A stretch of DNA of 64,000 nt from Lachnospiraceae bacterium (GCA_021770615.1 JAETQR010000021.1:1-64000), one strand, 5' to 3'; shown: positions 43,370 to 54,169, numbered from the stretch's first letter. The notes: generated by a model not told the origin, from the sequence alone. Made by a program: numbers and translations.

Positions 43370-44509
43370 ATGAGAGGCAAACAGAGGGAGAGGACTGAGC
43401 ATCCGCGGGAGAGTACGTTTGATTATAGTCTCCTGCTCATTACGCTGTGCCTTGTCGGCTTTGGGCTTTTGATGATATACAGTTCAAGTTCCTATACTTC
43501 ACAGGTGAAATATCAGGACGCTGCCTATTTTCTGAAAAAGCAGCTGTTAGGGGTCATCGTCGGGATCGTTGCGATGATTATCGTGATGAATATTAACTAC
43601 CGGGCATATTTAAAAAAGATTCCGGTTTTAAGAATACGGCTTGTTACGCTCATTTATTTTACAGCGGCAGCGCTTCAGGTTCTTGTCTCGCTGATCGGTG
43701 TGGAACGAAACGGGGCGAAGCGATGGCTCAATGTGGGGCCGCTTTCTCTCCAGCCTTCGGAGATAACGAAGATAGCTGTGATCCTTATAGCCGCTTATTT
43801 TATCCAGATGCGTCCCAAAGATATGAGTAAGATACAGGGCATCGTCCGGGTGTTTGTTCCGGTTGGGCTCTTGTTTGGCCTTGTGGCACTGGAAAACTTA
43901 AGTACGGCGATCGTTGTATTTATCGTTGCGTTTGGAATGTGTGCTGTCTCTGCAAAAAATAAATGGATCTATGTTCTCATTATGGGAGTCGGGGTCTTGT
44001 TTTTTGCGATGATCATCTTTTTTGGTGAGGGATTCCGTATGGAACGTTTCCAGATCTGGTTGGATGTGGAAAATCATGAAAAGGGATTCCAGATACTGCA
44101 GGGCCTCTATGCGATCGCATCGGGTGGAGTCTTTGGGACGGGGCTTGGCGAGAGTATGCAAAAGCTTGGATTCATCCCGGAGCCACACAATGATATGATC
44201 TTTTCCATTATCTGTGAGGAACTTGGAATGGTCGGAGCCGGGATCGTGATCCTGATGTTTATTCTTCTTCTCTGGCGGATTTACAATACAGCTGTTACCT
44301 CTCCGGATCTGTTCAGTGGTATGATCTGTACGGGCGTTATGATACATATTGCGACCCAGGTGGTCATGAATATCGCTGTTGTGACGAACTCGATGCCTTC
44401 TACGGGAATCCCGATGCCTTTTATCAGTTATGGAGGAACGAGTGTATCCATTCTTTTGGCGGAGATGGGACTTGTACTTGGTATATCGCAGAAAAGGACT
44501 AAGACATGA
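43370..44509 (+). CDS. ftsW: FtsW/SpoVE-family septal peptidoglycan polymerase
   Basis: A 379-residue SEDS protein with about ten membrane spans that polymerises lipid II at the septum together with a class B PBP. SEDS motifs include [30 protein letters not shown] and the PFISYGGTS block near the C-terminus. The ATG at 43370 is chosen because GGAG ends 8 bases upstream; a GTG at 43361 overlaps the murD stop but would be inside the ribosome site. It could equally be called spoVE. Confidence 0.93.
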   Translation: MRGKQRERTEHPRESTFDYSLLLITLCLVGFGLLMIYSSSSYTSQVKYQDAAYFLKKQLLGVIVGIVAMIIVMNINYRAYLKKIPVLRIRLVTLIYFTAAALQVLVSLIGVERNGAKRWLNVGPLSLQPSEITKIAVILIAAYFIQMRPKDMSKIQGIVRVFVPVGLLFGLVALENLSTAIVVFIVAFGMCAVSAKNKWIYVLIMGVGVLFFAMIIFFGEGFRMERFQIWLDVENHEKGFQILQGLYAIASGGVFGTGLGESMQKLGFIPEPHNDMIFSIICEELGMVGAGIVILMFILLLWRIYNTAVTSPDLFSGMICTGVMIHIATQVVMNIAVVTNSMPSTGIPMPFISYGGTSVSILLAEMGLVLGISQKRTKT

Positions 44510-44572
44510 TACCAAGATGAGAAATCTGCATATTTATAGTATTATTAGTAAATATGCGGATGGGGGATTTTG

Positions 44573-45823
44573 GTGTTTATTGAAGTTGAGGGTGGCCGGA
44601 AGGCTGCCGGTGAATTGACTGTACAAGGTGCTAAAAATGCTGTCCTTCCAATGATAGCAGCGACAGTACTATGCGGACAGACAATGATTCTTGAGAATTG
44701 TCCCAGGATACAGGATGTCTATTCTATGACAGCAGTGCTGAAGGATATTGGTGCGCAGGTCAGCTGGGATGAGGATAAACTTGTTATAGATACCAGTTCC
44801 ATAAGAAAATGTGAGATCATACAAAAAGAAGTGGGCGAGGTGCGGGCTTCGATCCTGTTTTTAGGAAGTATCCTTGGCCGGAAAGGAGAGGCCGGGATCC
44901 GTATGCCCGGAGGATGTTCGATCGGGAAGAGGCCGATTGATTATCATCTTGACGCATTTGAGAAACTCGGTGTCATGGTCCGTCGTGACGAAGAGGTCAT
45001 ACAATGTGCGGTAAAAGATACAGGGGAGGACGTGATACAGCTTCCCTATCCAAGTGTCGGGGCTACAGAGAATGTGATTCTTTATGCGGCGCTCCGGAAG
45101 GGGATGACAGAGCTTCACAATGCGGCGAAAGAGCCGGAAATCGTTGAGTTGTGTGAACTTTTGAGAAAGATGGGAGCGAAAATATCCGGTGATGGAAGCG
45201 GGTGTATCCGGATCGAGGGGGTAAAGGAACTTCATGGTACCTCCTTCCGTCTGAAAACGGATCGGATCGCCCTTCTTACTTATGCGGCGATGGCGGCGGG
45301 CACAGGAGGGAGCGCTTACCTCAGAGTGTGCGGGGAGACCTTTGATGCGGAGAAAAATTATCTGTCCCGGACCGGATGCCGCATCCGCCCGGATAAGGGG
45401 GGCATCTATGTCAGTGGAGAGGATGGGATCCGGGCGATCCCATATATCCGTACCGAGCCGTATCCGGGATTTCCGACAGATGCCCAGTCCTTATTTCTTG
45501 CCCTTTTGTCAAAGGCGTATGGAGAAAGTATCGTTGAAGAAAATGTATTTGAAAACCGCTTTCTTGTGGCAGCCCAGCTGAGGAAAATGGGGGCGGATAT
45601 CGAGGTGGCGGGTCAACGGGCCTGTATACGCGGAGTTACGAGGCTTCATGGGGAGAGGGTCCGGGCAACGGATCTGAGGAGCGGAGCTGCTCTTTTGTTG
45701 GCAGGCGTTATGGCAGAGGGGAAAACGGTGATCGAAAACTGTCATCTGATCCTGCGCGGTTATGAGTCACCGGTAGAAAATATACAGGAGCTTGGGCTTC
45801 AGGCGAGATATATCTGCAGATAA
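44573..45823 (+). CDS. murA: UDP-N-acetylglucosamine 1-carboxyvinyltransferase
   Basis: A 416-residue enzyme catalysing the first committed step of peptidoglycan synthesis, transfer of enolpyruvate to UDP-GlcNAc. GAKNAVLP holds the conserved Lys21. Cys115 in MPGGCSIGKRPID is the fosfomycin-target cysteine, so the enzyme is predicted fosfomycin-sensitive. GTG at 44573 is chosen on the GGGGG site 6 bases upstream. MurA sits where many dcw clusters have murG/murB/murC. Confidence 0.95.
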   Translation: MFIEVEGGRKAAGELTVQGAKNAVLPMIAATVLCGQTMILENCPRIQDVYSMTAVLKDIGAQVSWDEDKLVIDTSSIRKCEIIQKEVGEVRASILFLGSILGRKGEAGIRMPGGCSIGKRPIDYHLDAFEKLGVMVRRDEEVIQCAVKDTGEDVIQLPYPSVGATENVILYAALRKGMTELHNAAKEPEIVELCELLRKMGAKISGDGSGCIRIEGVKELHGTSFRLKTDRIALLTYAAMAAGTGGSAYLRVCGETFDAEKNYLSRTGCRIRPDKGGIYVSGEDGIRAIPYIRTEPYPGFPTDAQSLFLALLSKAYGESIVEENVFENRFLVAAQLRKMGADIEVAGQRACIRGVTRLHGERVRATDLRSGAALLLAGVMAEGKTVIENCHLILRGYESPVENIQELGLQARYICR

Positions 45824-45878
45824 CCGGACTGGTACAACATGTAATATTTGTACCAGACGTGTGCGAATGGAGGAAATG

Positions 45879-46601
45879 ATGAGAAACAGGATGAAAAATG
45901 TACCTTGGAGGATTGTGATCCCCGCATCAGTGGTTGGTATCGTGGCGCTGCTTGTTTTTTTGTTCCGGGTGACGGTGGTCACAGTGGAAGGAAATACTTT
46001 TTTTTCAGAAGAGGTAGTGGCCTCTGAGGTGTGCTCTACTTTTCTTGACAAAAATGTCATCACGGCATTTATCAAGAACCATCTTGGATTCAGTACAAAT
46101 CTTCCTTATGTGAGGGAATATGAGATCAGTTATCCGGGAAGACATGAGATCCATATTAAATTATATGAAAAAAAGATCATTGCCGGGATCGCTTATATGA
46201 ACCAGTATATCTATTTTGATAAAGACGGCATTGTCCTGAAAAGCACAAATGAGGAATTACCGGACATTCCTCTGTTTGAGACAAAGACGATGGCTACCTT
46301 TACATTATATGAAAAGGTTCAGATGGAAGATGAGGGATTATTGAACCAGATCATGAATCTTTCCGGTCTGTTCCAACACTATGAGGTGACGTGGGACAGG
46401 GTTGTATTTGACAGTAAAAATGCTGCATTTTTGTATACAGGAGAAGTTCGTATCAGCCTTGGGAAAAAGGACAGTTATGATGAACAGATTTCAGCGCTGC
46501 CAAGCGTGCTGGCTACCGTTCAGGAAAACAATTTTTCCGGGGAGATCGACATGACAAATTATCATGTGAAAGGTGATATCATATTACGGCAGGATAAGTG
46601 A
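45879..46601 (+). CDS. ftsQ: FtsQ/DivIB cell-division protein
   Basis: A 240-residue bitopic protein. Short cytoplasmic N-terminus, a membrane span (about 8-30), and then a POTRA domain beginning VTVVTVEGNTFFSEEVV, followed by the beta domain. It bridges FtsL and the septal synthase. The ATG at 45879 fits GGAGG; the frame upstream overlaps murA. Called from topology, POTRA start and position. Confidence 0.88.
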   Translation: MRNRMKNVPWRIVIPASVVGIVALLVFLFRVTVVTVEGNTFFSEEVVASEVCSTFLDKNVITAFIKNHLGFSTNLPYVREYEISYPGRHEIHIKLYEKKIIAGIAYMNQYIYFDKDGIVLKSTNEELPDIPLFETKTMATFTLYEKVQMEDEGLLNQIMNLSGLFQHYEVTWDRVVFDSKNAAFLYTGEVRISLGKKDSYDEQISALPSVLATVQENNFSGEIDMTNYHVKGDIILRQDK

Positions 46602-46634
46602 AATGTAAAATAATGAAAAAACTTACATTTTGTA
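46601..46634 (+). terminator. Weak terminator-like hairpin after ftsQ
   Basis: AAATGTAA (46601-46608) pairs with TTACATTT (46623-46630), followed by TGTAC. A+T-rich and without a good T-run, so perhaps only an attenuator between ftsQ and ftsZ. Confidence 0.35.
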
Positions 46635-46635
46635 C

Positions 46636-46664
46636 TTGATTATTTCAGGAAAAAACTATATTAT
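46636..46664 (+). promoter_or_regulatory. Probable ftsZ promoter
   Basis: TTGATT (46636-46641), a 17-base spacer and TATTAT (46659-46664), in the 149-base gap upstream of ftsZ. Confidence 0.5.
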
Positions 46665-46750
46665 ATATTATATATGCGGATATGCGCTTTTATTCTATGT
46701 GATATTCCAAATTTTAATTTTCGTTTGTTTATATAGAAGGAGGAACTGTA

Positions 46751-47995
46751 GTGTTAGAGATTATGAATAATGAAGCAGAATCCACCGCCAAGATCCTTGT
46801 GATCGGAGTCGGAGGTGCGGGGAATAATGCTGTGAACCGGATGATAGATGAGGGGATCAAAGGAGTGGAATTTGTCTGTGTGAATACGGACAAGCAGCAT
46901 CTCCGCAGTTGTAAAGCACCTCTGAGTATGCAGATCGGAGAAAAGCTTACAAAGGGACTTGGTGCAGGGGCTAAGCCGGAGGTTGGTGAAAAGGCGGCAG
47001 AAGAGAGCCGTGAAGAGCTTACGGAAGTTATTAAAGGGTGTGATATGGTATTTGTGACATGCGGTATGGGCGGTGGAACCGGAACCGGTGCAGCACCGGT
47101 AGTGGCCCAGATCGCAAAGGATATGGGGATATTGACTGTCGGGGTAGTTACAAAACCTTTTAAATTCGAGGGAAAGCAACGCATGACGAATGCGATCGGT
47201 GGTATTGATAAATTAAAGGAACATGTGGACACGTTGATCGTGGTTCCAAATGATAAACTGCTTGAAATCAGTGATAAGAGGACTTCGATGGCAGAAGCTT
47301 TCTGCATGGCAGACCAGGTGTTGCAGCAGGGTGTACAGGGGATCACGGATCTGATCAATATGCCTGCGCTCATCAATCTGGATTTTGCTGATGTCGTTAC
47401 GGTTATGCAGGACAAAGGGATCGCACATATTGGTGTCGGAACAGGGAAAGGCGAATCCAAGTGCCTTGAGGCTGTTCAGCAGGCGATCACCAGTCCGCTT
47501 CTTGAGACAAGTATCGATGGGGCATCCCATGTGATCATAAATGTTTCTGGTGATATCGGACTGCTTGAGGCAAATGAGGCCGCTACATATGTACAGGAGA
47601 TGACGGGAGAAGATGCAAACATCATCTTTGGTGCTATGATGGATGAGGAGCATACGGACACGGTTACGATCACGGTGATCGCTACGGGTCTGGAGGAGAA
47701 AGACTCCATGTCATCCTTTGGGACTTCGTTTGGTGGAAAGAGCGGTATGTTTGGCGGTGTGGCAGGTGCGAATCCTGCGGCGATGCGCAGACCGAGTTTC
47801 CTGTCTGGTATGGGAACACAGCCACGAAGCGGTACGGGACAGGCTCCGGCGTCCAAACCGTCCCAGCCGACAGCAGAGGATATGCCGGTTGTGACAAGAC
47901 CGGTAGGCACACCTGTGCCAAAGAACGCAGCCGACAGCCAGGAAGTACAGGAAGGGATTAAAATCCCGCCATTTCTTCAGAAAAACAGAAAATAG
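46751..47995 (+). CDS. ftsZ: Cell-division GTPase FtsZ
   Basis: A 414-residue tubulin homologue that forms the Z-ring. N-terminal [14 protein letters not shown], the tubulin signature [10 protein letters not shown] (107-116) and synergy-loop NLDFADV are intact. A Ser/Pro/Ala-rich linker follows (about 320-395). The C-terminal peptide [11 protein letters not shown] is the conserved tail for partner binding. GTG start with AAGGAGG 6 bases upstream. No ftsA precedes it, as in most Clostridia. Confidence 0.98.
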   Translation: MLEIMNNEAESTAKILVIGVGGAGNNAVNRMIDEGIKGVEFVCVNTDKQHLRSCKAPLSMQIGEKLTKGLGAGAKPEVGEKAAEESREELTEVIKGCDMVFVTCGMGGGTGTGAAPVVAQIAKDMGILTVGVVTKPFKFEGKQRMTNAIGGIDKLKEHVDTLIVVPNDKLLEISDKRTSMAEAFCMADQVLQQGVQGITDLINMPALINLDFADVVTVMQDKGIAHIGVGTGKGESKCLEAVQQAITSPLLETSIDGASHVIINVSGDIGLLEANEAATYVQEMTGEDANIIFGAMMDEEHTDTVTITVIATGLEEKDSMSSFGTSFGGKSGMFGGVAGANPAAMRRPSFLSGMGTQPRSGTGQAPASKPSQPTAEDMPVVTRPVGTPVPKNAADSQEVQEGIKIPPFLQKNRK

Positions 47996-48007
47996 GAGGA
48001 CTTAGAA

Positions 48008-48247
48008 ATGTCTGTAACAGTAAAAACAATCATTGAGGTATTATATATTATCGTCTGTATTGCGATCGTTGTGGTCGTTTTGATGCAGGAGGGAAAAAAT
48101 TCAGGACTTGGTGCTGTATCCGGTGCGGCAGATACGTACTGGAGCAAGAACAAAGGACGTTCAGCAGAAGGAAAGCTGGTGAAAGGAACAGCGATCCTTG
48201 GTGCAGTGTTTATCATTCTTTCACTTATTCTGTGCATGAATATGTAG
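48008..48247 (+). CDS. secG: Preprotein translocase subunit SecG
   Basis: A 79-residue protein with two membrane spans and the conserved loop VLMQEGKNSGLGAVSGAAD between them. It stimulates SecYEG-driven export. RBS AGGAGG is 6-7 bases from the ATG. It follows ftsZ by only 12 bases and ends in a terminator, so it may be the last gene of that transcript. Confidence 0.95.
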   Translation: MSVTVKTIIEVLYIIVCIAIVVVVLMQEGKNSGLGAVSGAADTYWSKNKGRSAEGKLVKGTAILGAVFIILSLILCMNM

Positions 48248-48285
48248 AAGATACGGATTGCTTAAAAATCGAGCAGATAAATAGT

Positions 48286-48329
48286 AACCTCTGAAGAGTC
48301 TTTGTAAGCGAAGCTTTCAGAGGTTTTCT
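48286..48329 (+). terminator. Rho-independent terminator after secG
   Basis: AACCTCTGAA (48286-48295) pairs with TTCAGAGGTT (48316-48325), followed by TTCTTT. Confidence 0.8.
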
Positions 48330-48364
48330 TTGTGGGATTGTGTCTGTACAAATGGAGGTAGATA

Positions 48365-50512
48365 ATGGAAAGAAAGCAGATGGTTTATGACTTTATCCGG
48401 GAAAAAGATTATAAGCCAATGAAGGGAAGAGAGATGGCGCTCTTGTTTGGAGTGCCGAAAAAGGAAAGAAAGCTGTTTTATGATATTCTCGATGAGCTTA
48501 TAGCAGAGGGAAAGATCATCGCAGACCGGAATGGGAGATACCGTCTCCCCGAGGAGAATGTAAATACAGGAGTGTTCATGGCGACGAGCCGTGGTTTTGG
48601 TTTTGTGCGGATCGAGGGGCAGCCGGACGATGTATTTGTGCCGGAGTCTTATGTGGGAAGCGCTTTTGACGGCGATGTGGTCATGGTCCAGATCTTCCGG
48701 GAGGCGGATGGCGGTGCGAAACGCTGCGAGGGGAAGGTGATCCGGATCCTGGAGCGCAAAAATGAGACAGTGGTCGGTACGTTTATGAGAAAAGACCATT
48801 TCGGATTTGTGGTCGTGGACCGTGAGAAATTTACGAGTGACATCTATATTCCAAAGGGAAAGACAATGGATGCAGTGACTGGCCATAAGGTAGTAGTCTT
48901 GATCGAAGATTTTGGCGATGGCGTAAAAAATCCGGAGGGAAAGGTTATTGAGATACTGGGGCATGAGAACGATCCGGGAGTGGATATCCTGTCGATCATC
49001 CGGAGCTTTGGGCTTCCTGAGGAATTTCCGGATGATGTGATGCGTCAGGTGGAATGGGTTCCTTCTGATGTGGCAAAAGAGGAGATCGCAGGGCGGATCG
49101 ATCTGAGAGACCGGCAGACCGTGACGATCGACGGGGAGGATGCGAAAGATCTCGACGATGCGATCACGCTGCAAAAGAAAAAGGATGGCGGATATGAGCT
49201 AGGCGTCCATATTGCGGATGTGACGAATTACGTGACAGAGGGCTCACCGTTAGATAAAGAGGCGCTCAAGAGGGGAACCAGCGTATATCTTGCAGACCGT
49301 GTCATACCGATGCTGCCCCATAAGCTTTCCAACGGGATCTGTTCCCTGAATGAAGGAGTAGACCGGCTGGCGTTGAGCTGTATTATTTCTTATGATGCAA
49401 ATGGCCGGATCACGGATCACCGGATCGGTGAATCTGTGATCTGCGTGGACCGGCGCATGAGTTATACGGATGTAAATGCGATCGTGGCCGGAAAAGATGA
49501 AGCGGCCTCGGAAAAGTACCAGGAACTTGTTCCGATGTTTGAGACGATGCAGGAACTGGCTCTTATCCTGCGCAAAAACCGGAAAAAGCAGGGATCGATC
49601 GATTTTGATTTTCCGGAGTGTAAGATCAAGCTGGATCGGGAAGGACATCCGGTAGATATCGTTCCTTACGACAGAAATGACGCCACGAGGATCATTGAGG
49701 AGTTTATGCTGGCGGCAAATAAAGTAGTTGCGGAAGATTTTTTCTGGCAGGAGGTCCCGTTTGTGTACCGGACACATGAGTATCCGGATATGGAAAAAAT
49801 AAAAGAGCTGGCTGCACTTGCGAGAAGTTTCTCTCATTCATTAAAGATTGGAAATGGGGAGGTTCATCCGAGAGAGGTGCAAAAGCTGATCGAGAGTATC
49901 GAAGGGACGGATGAAGAAGTATTTTTAAGCCGTATCACGCTCCGTGCGATGAAGAGGGCTGTCTATTCTACGGAAAATGACGGACACTTTGGACTTGCCA
50001 CGAAGTATTATTGTCATTTCACCTCGCCGATCCGGAGATACCCGGATCTGCAGATCCACCGCATCATAAAGGAGACGCTCCGGCGCGGGATCGGGGAAAA
50101 GAGAAGGGAACATTATGAGTCCATTCTTCCACATGTGGCAAAGGCGGCGAGTGACCTCGAGCGGCGGGCAGACGAGGCAGAACGGGAGGTCGATAAGTTA
50201 AAGAAGGCAGAATATATGGCTTCCCGGGTTGGTGAGGTTTATCAGGGGATCATAAGCGGGGTGACGTCATGGGGAATCTATGTGGAACTTCCCAATACGG
50301 TAGAGGGTATGGTGAGGCTCTCGGAGATTGAACACGATATTTATGACTATGATAGTGACAATTATAAGGTGACAGGGAGATACAGTGGCAGGGAATATCG
50401 TCTGGGGCAGCCGCTTGAGATCCAGGTGGCGAGGGCAGATACATTTACCAGGACGATCGATTTTGTGATTCCGGAAAGGAGGGATGATAAGGATGGCAAA
50501 GGATACCATTAA
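48365..50512 (+). CDS. rnr: Ribonuclease R
   Basis: A 715-residue 3'-5' exoribonuclease. N-terminal winged helix, two cold-shock domains (about 70-210), RNB catalytic domain with [12 protein letters not shown] (metal-binding Asp residues) and a C-terminal S1 domain ([20 protein letters not shown]). It works with trans-translation, and smpB follows directly. RBS TGGAGG upstream. Confidence 0.97.
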   Translation: MERKQMVYDFIREKDYKPMKGREMALLFGVPKKERKLFYDILDELIAEGKIIADRNGRYRLPEENVNTGVFMATSRGFGFVRIEGQPDDVFVPESYVGSAFDGDVVMVQIFREADGGAKRCEGKVIRILERKNETVVGTFMRKDHFGFVVVDREKFTSDIYIPKGKTMDAVTGHKVVVLIEDFGDGVKNPEGKVIEILGHENDPGVDILSIIRSFGLPEEFPDDVMRQVEWVPSDVAKEEIAGRIDLRDRQTVTIDGEDAKDLDDAITLQKKKDGGYELGVHIADVTNYVTEGSPLDKEALKRGTSVYLADRVIPMLPHKLSNGICSLNEGVDRLALSCIISYDANGRITDHRIGESVICVDRRMSYTDVNAIVAGKDEAASEKYQELVPMFETMQELALILRKNRKKQGSIDFDFPECKIKLDREGHPVDIVPYDRNDATRIIEEFMLAANKVVAEDFFWQEVPFVYRTHEYPDMEKIKELAALARSFSHSLKIGNGEVHPREVQKLIESIEGTDEEVFLSRITLRAMKRAVYSTENDGHFGLATKYYCHFTSPIRRYPDLQIHRIIKETLRRGIGEKRREHYESILPHVAKAASDLERRADEAEREVDKLKKAEYMASRVGEVYQGIISGVTSWGIYVELPNTVEGMVRLSEIEHDIYDYDSDNYKVTGRYSGREYRLGQPLEIQVARADTFTRTIDFVIPERRDDKDGKGYH

Positions 50513-50957
50513 GCTCATAGCAAATAATAAAAAGGCGTGGCATGATTACTTTATCGAGGATAAATATGAGGCCGGGATCGAGCTCCATGGCACAGAGGTG
50601 AAATCGATCCGGATGGGACACTGCAGCATTAAGGAGTCTTTTATCCGTGTGGAAAAGGGCGAAGTGTTTATTTATGGAATGCATGTGAGCCCTTATGAAA
50701 AGGGAAATATTTTCAATAAAGATCCACTTCGTGTCCGAAAGCTTTTACTTCACCGCAGTGAGATCCGTAAGCTGATCGGAAAGATGGCGCAGAAGGGTTA
50801 TACGCTGGTTCCGCTTCAGGTTTATTTCAAAGGAAGCCTGATCAAGGTAGAGATTGCACTGGCAAAAGGGAAAAAGCTGTATGATAAGCGGGATGATATC
50901 GCAAAGAAGGATCAGAAGCGGGCGGCTGAGCGTGAGTTTAAAATAAAGAATTTGTAA
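50493..50957 (+). CDS. smpB: SsrA-binding protein SmpB
   Basis: A 154-residue RNA-binding protein that carries tmRNA into stalled ribosomes. [30 protein letters not shown] and the basic C-terminal tail [17 protein letters not shown] are typical. The ATG at 50493 matches the family start; the ATG at 50484 abuts the AAAGGAGGG site. The reading frame overlaps the end of rnr. The tmRNA gene itself is not in this window. Confidence 0.96.
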   Translation: MAKDTIKLIANNKKAWHDYFIEDKYEAGIELHGTEVKSIRMGHCSIKESFIRVEKGEVFIYGMHVSPYEKGNIFNKDPLRVRKLLLHRSEIRKLIGKMAQKGYTLVPLQVYFKGSLIKVEIALAKGKKLYDKRDDIAKKDQKRAAEREFKIKNL

Positions 50958-51018
50958 TAAATTTGTAATAAATTTAATATTTCTGCATATACTCTTAATA
51001 TAAAGCGAGGTAGAGTGT

Positions 51019-51699
51019 ATGAAGAAATTAAAAATTATTGTAATAATATTATATGTAGCTTTTGTAGTTGAGATCCTTGGTGCATGGAGCGGAGCGTCGG
51101 AAGCACAGGAAACGATGGCGTATGCGCAGACGATGGATTCCCGGATGGTCGTGGAAGAAAATCTCGTGGAAGCACAGGAGCTTGCGGCAAAAGAAGAGTA
51201 CGCAGAGATCAAGACCGAAGAGCGGGAACGAAGCAATGAATATTACGAAGTGATTAACGCTACACAGGAGGAGAAGAACGACAGGCGTCTGGAAAAAGAG
51301 CAGAAGCGAAAGGAACGGATCCGGAAACGAAAAAGGGAAGAAAGGAAGATCCTTGAACGTATCGTGGAGGCGGAAGCCGGCGATCAGGATCTGAAGGGAC
51401 GTGTCCTTGTGGCTAACGTCATCATGAACCGGGTCAAGTCAAAGCACTTTCCGAGTTCAGTAAAGAGCGTTGTCTTTGCCCACAGACAGTTCTCGCCGGT
51501 CCAGAACGGAAGTTACTACCGTGTGCATGTATCAGAGAAGACGAAAAAGGCAGTCGAAAAGGCATTAGATGGGAAGGATTATTCGGAGGGAGCCCTGTAT
51601 TTTATGTGCCGGAGCGCTTCCAGCCCGTCCAATGTAGCATGGTTTGACCGGGCGCTGACAAAGGTTAAGGAGTATGGCTGCCATGAGTTTTTTAAGTAG
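51019..51699 (+). CDS. SleB-like cell-wall hydrolase with coiled-coil stalk
   Basis: A 226-residue exported protein. N-terminal membrane/signal segment (about 6-25), a highly charged coiled stalk (50-110; KEQKRKERIRKRKREE) and a C-terminal Hydrolase_2/SleB-type domain (112-226) beginning ILERIVEAEAGDQDLKGRVL. The Glu of EAEAG is the probable catalytic acid of these lytic transglycosylases. It may act in spore germination or in general wall turnover; it lacks a peptidoglycan-binding domain. Confidence 0.85.
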   Translation: MKKLKIIVIILYVAFVVEILGAWSGASEAQETMAYAQTMDSRMVVEENLVEAQELAAKEEYAEIKTEERERSNEYYEVINATQEEKNDRRLEKEQKRKERIRKRKREERKILERIVEAEAGDQDLKGRVLVANVIMNRVKSKHFPSSVKSVVFAHRQFSPVQNGSYYRVHVSEKTKKAVEKALDGKDYSEGALYFMCRSASSPSNVAWFDRALTKVKEYGCHEFFK

Positions 51700-51768
51700 T
51701 GTATTGTAAAATGGATGAAAAGATGGTAAAATTGTGGAAGTTACAAGAGGAAAGGACAGGTATCAGAT

Positions 51769-53250
51769 ATGAGTATCATGTATAGAAGTACACGGGGAAA
51801 CGGGGATAAAGTAACAGCTTCCCAGGCAATCTTAAAAGGGCTGGCAGATGACGGAGGACTTTTTGTGCCGGAAAGGATACCGGAACTGGAGACCGAACTT
51901 TCGAAATTGTCCGGACTTTCTTATAAAGAGACAGCATATGAGGTAATGAGACTGTTTTTGTCCGATTTTACCAGAGAGGAATTGATGTACTGTATCGATG
52001 GTGCTTATGATGATAAATTTGATACAGACGAGATTGCGCCGCTTGTAAAAAAAGACGGTGCGTTTTACCTCGAGCTTTTTCATGGGAAGACGATCGCTTT
52101 TAAAGACATGGCGCTTTCAATCCTGCCTTATCTGATGACGACGTCTGCGAAAAAGAACGGGGTAAAAAATGAAATCGTTATCCTGACAGCTACCTCCGGT
52201 GATACCGGAAAGGCGGCGCTCGCCGGATTTGCGGATGTAGAGGGAACGAGTATCATCGTATTTTATCCGAAAAACGGCGTGAGTCCGATCCAGGAAAAGC
52301 AGATGGTGACACAAAAAGGGAAAAATACGCATGTGGTAGGGATTCGTGGGAATTTTGATGACGCCCAGACCGGAGTAAAGAAAATGTTTGGCTCAAAGGA
52401 GCTCGCCGGCCAGATGGGTGCGGCAGGATATCAGTTTTCCTCTGCCAATTCAATCAATATCGGCCGTCTTGTGCCACAGATCGTTTATTATGTTTACGCA
52501 TACGGGCAGCTTATGAAAAAGGGAGAGATCCAGTGCGGGGACAAAATGAATGTCGTAGTTCCTACCGGAAATTTCGGAAATATCCTTGCGGCGTATTATG
52601 CAAAAAAGATGGGGCTTCCGATCGAGACTCTGTTCTGTGCGTCAAATGAGAATAAAGTGCTTTTTGATTTCTTCCGCACGGGAACTTATGACCGTAAAAG
52701 GGAGTTTATCCTGACCTCTTCGCCATCGATGGATATTCTGATCTCCAGTAATCTCGAGAGGCTGATCTACCAGATCGCAGGGGAGGACGGAACCAGAACG
52801 AGAGAGCTTATGGAAGCTTTAGTAAAGGACGGCGAGTACAGTATTACGGAGGATATGCGTGAGCGTCTTAGCGACTTCATGGGTGGATATGCCTCGGAGG
52901 AGGAAACTCATCAGGCCATCAAAGAAATGTATGAAAAAACAGGTTATGTGATGGATACGCATACAGCGGTGGCAAGCCATGTTTATAAGGAGAAAGCGGC
53001 CGGGACAGGGATTCCTACGGTGATCGCATCGACGGCGAGCCCGTATAAATTTACAAGAAGCGTGATGAATGCGATCGACGCCAAATATGACAGCATGTCG
53101 GATTTTGAACTTGTGGATAAGTTAAATGAGATATCCGGGGTAAAGGTTCCGGAGGCAATCGAGGAGATCCGTTCGGCGGCAGTTTTACATGATACCATCT
53201 GCGATAAGACAGAGATGGAGCAGACAGTAAAGACCATACTCGGATTATAG
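51769..53250 (+). CDS. thrC: Threonine synthase
   Basis: A 493-residue PLP enzyme of the longer (fungal/E. coli-like) form converting O-phosphohomoserine to threonine. IAFKDMALSILPYL holds the PLP Lys112. ATSGDTGKAALAGF and VPTGNFGNILAAYYAKKMG are substrate and phosphate loops. It stands without hom or thrB neighbours. Start ATG preceded by a modest ribosome site. Confidence 0.96.
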   Translation: MSIMYRSTRGNGDKVTASQAILKGLADDGGLFVPERIPELETELSKLSGLSYKETAYEVMRLFLSDFTREELMYCIDGAYDDKFDTDEIAPLVKKDGAFYLELFHGKTIAFKDMALSILPYLMTTSAKKNGVKNEIVILTATSGDTGKAALAGFADVEGTSIIVFYPKNGVSPIQEKQMVTQKGKNTHVVGIRGNFDDAQTGVKKMFGSKELAGQMGAAGYQFSSANSINIGRLVPQIVYYVYAYGQLMKKGEIQCGDKMNVVVPTGNFGNILAAYYAKKMGLPIETLFCASNENKVLFDFFRTGTYDRKREFILTSSPSMDILISSNLERLIYQIAGEDGTRTRELMEALVKDGEYSITEDMRERLSDFMGGYASEEETHQAIKEMYEKTGYVMDTHTAVASHVYKEKAAGTGIPTVIASTASPYKFTRSVMNAIDAKYDSMSDFELVDKLNEISGVKVPEAIEEIRSAAVLHDTICDKTEMEQTVKTILGL

Positions 53251-53276
53251 GGCTCAGACCGGAGGGATCGTATCAG

Positions 53277-54053
53277 ATGAAGTTCAGACCGTGTATTGAT
53301 ATACATAATGGTAAAGTCAAACAGATCGTCGGGGGAAGTCTGCGGGATAACGGAGATCGGGCCAGAGAGAATTTTGTCTCAGAGATGGAAGCGGCTGATT
53401 ATGCAAAAATGTACCGGGAAAAAGGCTTACAGGGAGGGCATGTTATTCTCCTCAATCCAGTCGGGAGTGAGTTTTATGAGGTCGACCTAAAGCAGGCAGA
53501 CGGAGCTTTCCGGGAATATCCGGGAGGATTGCAGGCAGGGGGCGGGATCACGCCCGAAAATGCCGGGAGATTTCTGGATGCGGGTGCCAGCCACGTGATC
53601 GTTACTTCTTATGTATTTTCGGATGGGGAGATCCATTTTGAGCGTCTGAGGGAATTGAACCGGTGTATCGGGAAAAAGCATCTTGTCTTAGATTTGAGCT
53701 GCCGGGAAAAAGACGGAGTTTATTATATTGTTACGGATCGTTGGCAGAAATTTACAAAACAGCCTCTGAATGAGAAACTGATGAGTGAGCTCAGTTCATA
53801 TTGTGATGAGTTCCTCGTCCACGGTGTAAATGTAGAGGGGACGGGAGGCGGAATTGACCGTACCCTGGTGGAAATTCTTGCAAAATGTACGGAAATCCCG
53901 GTTACATATGCCGGCGGGATCGGAACTTATTCGGATCTTGAACTGTTGCGCCAGCTTTCCGGTGGAAGGATTGATTTCACCATCGGGAGTGCTCTGGATC
54001 TGTTTGGCGGAATGCTGAAAATGGATAAAATTATTACAAAATTTAATGATTAA
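53277..54053 (+). CDS. hisA: HisA, eukaryotic (HIS6-like) type
   Basis: A 258-residue (beta-alpha)8 isomerase of histidine biosynthesis, converting ProFAR to PRFAR. The sequence follows the fungal/plant HIS6 branch: CIDIHNGKVKQIVGG, LQAGGGI, IVTSYVF, LVLDLSCREKDG, DEFLVHGVNVEGTGGGID and FTIGSALDLFGG are aligned blocks remembered from yeast HIS6, and the canonical bacterial VIPAIDL start is absent. No other his genes are near. RBS GGAGG precedes the ATG. Confidence 0.9.
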   Translation: MKFRPCIDIHNGKVKQIVGGSLRDNGDRARENFVSEMEAADYAKMYREKGLQGGHVILLNPVGSEFYEVDLKQADGAFREYPGGLQAGGGITPENAGRFLDAGASHVIVTSYVFSDGEIHFERLRELNRCIGKKHLVLDLSCREKDGVYYIVTDRWQKFTKQPLNEKLMSELSSYCDEFLVHGVNVEGTGGGIDRTLVEILAKCTEIPVTYAGGIGTYSDLELLRQLSGGRIDFTIGSALDLFGGMLKMDKIITKFND

Positions 54054-54093
54054 AAGGCTTTGGATGTAAAAAAAATATTGCAAAAAAAGTACG

Positions 54094-54130
54094 AAAAATG
54101 GTTGTTTTTTTAATGGACAGCCATTTTTTT
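54094..54130 (+). terminator. Rho-independent terminator after hisA
   Basis: AAAAATGGTTGT (54094-54105) pairs with ACAGCCATTTTT (54117-54128), with one G-U pair, ending in a T-run. Confidence 0.8.
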
Positions 54131-54141
54131 TGTAAAAAGAC

Positions 54142-54169
54142 TTGATTTATTTGATAAACATGTTATAAT
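54142..54169 (+). promoter_or_regulatory. Promoter of the second SleB-like hydrolase
   Basis: TTGATT (54142-54147), a 16-base spacer and a perfect TATAAT (54164-54169). The leader to the ATG at 54282 is about 105 bases and A+T-rich. Confidence 0.55.
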
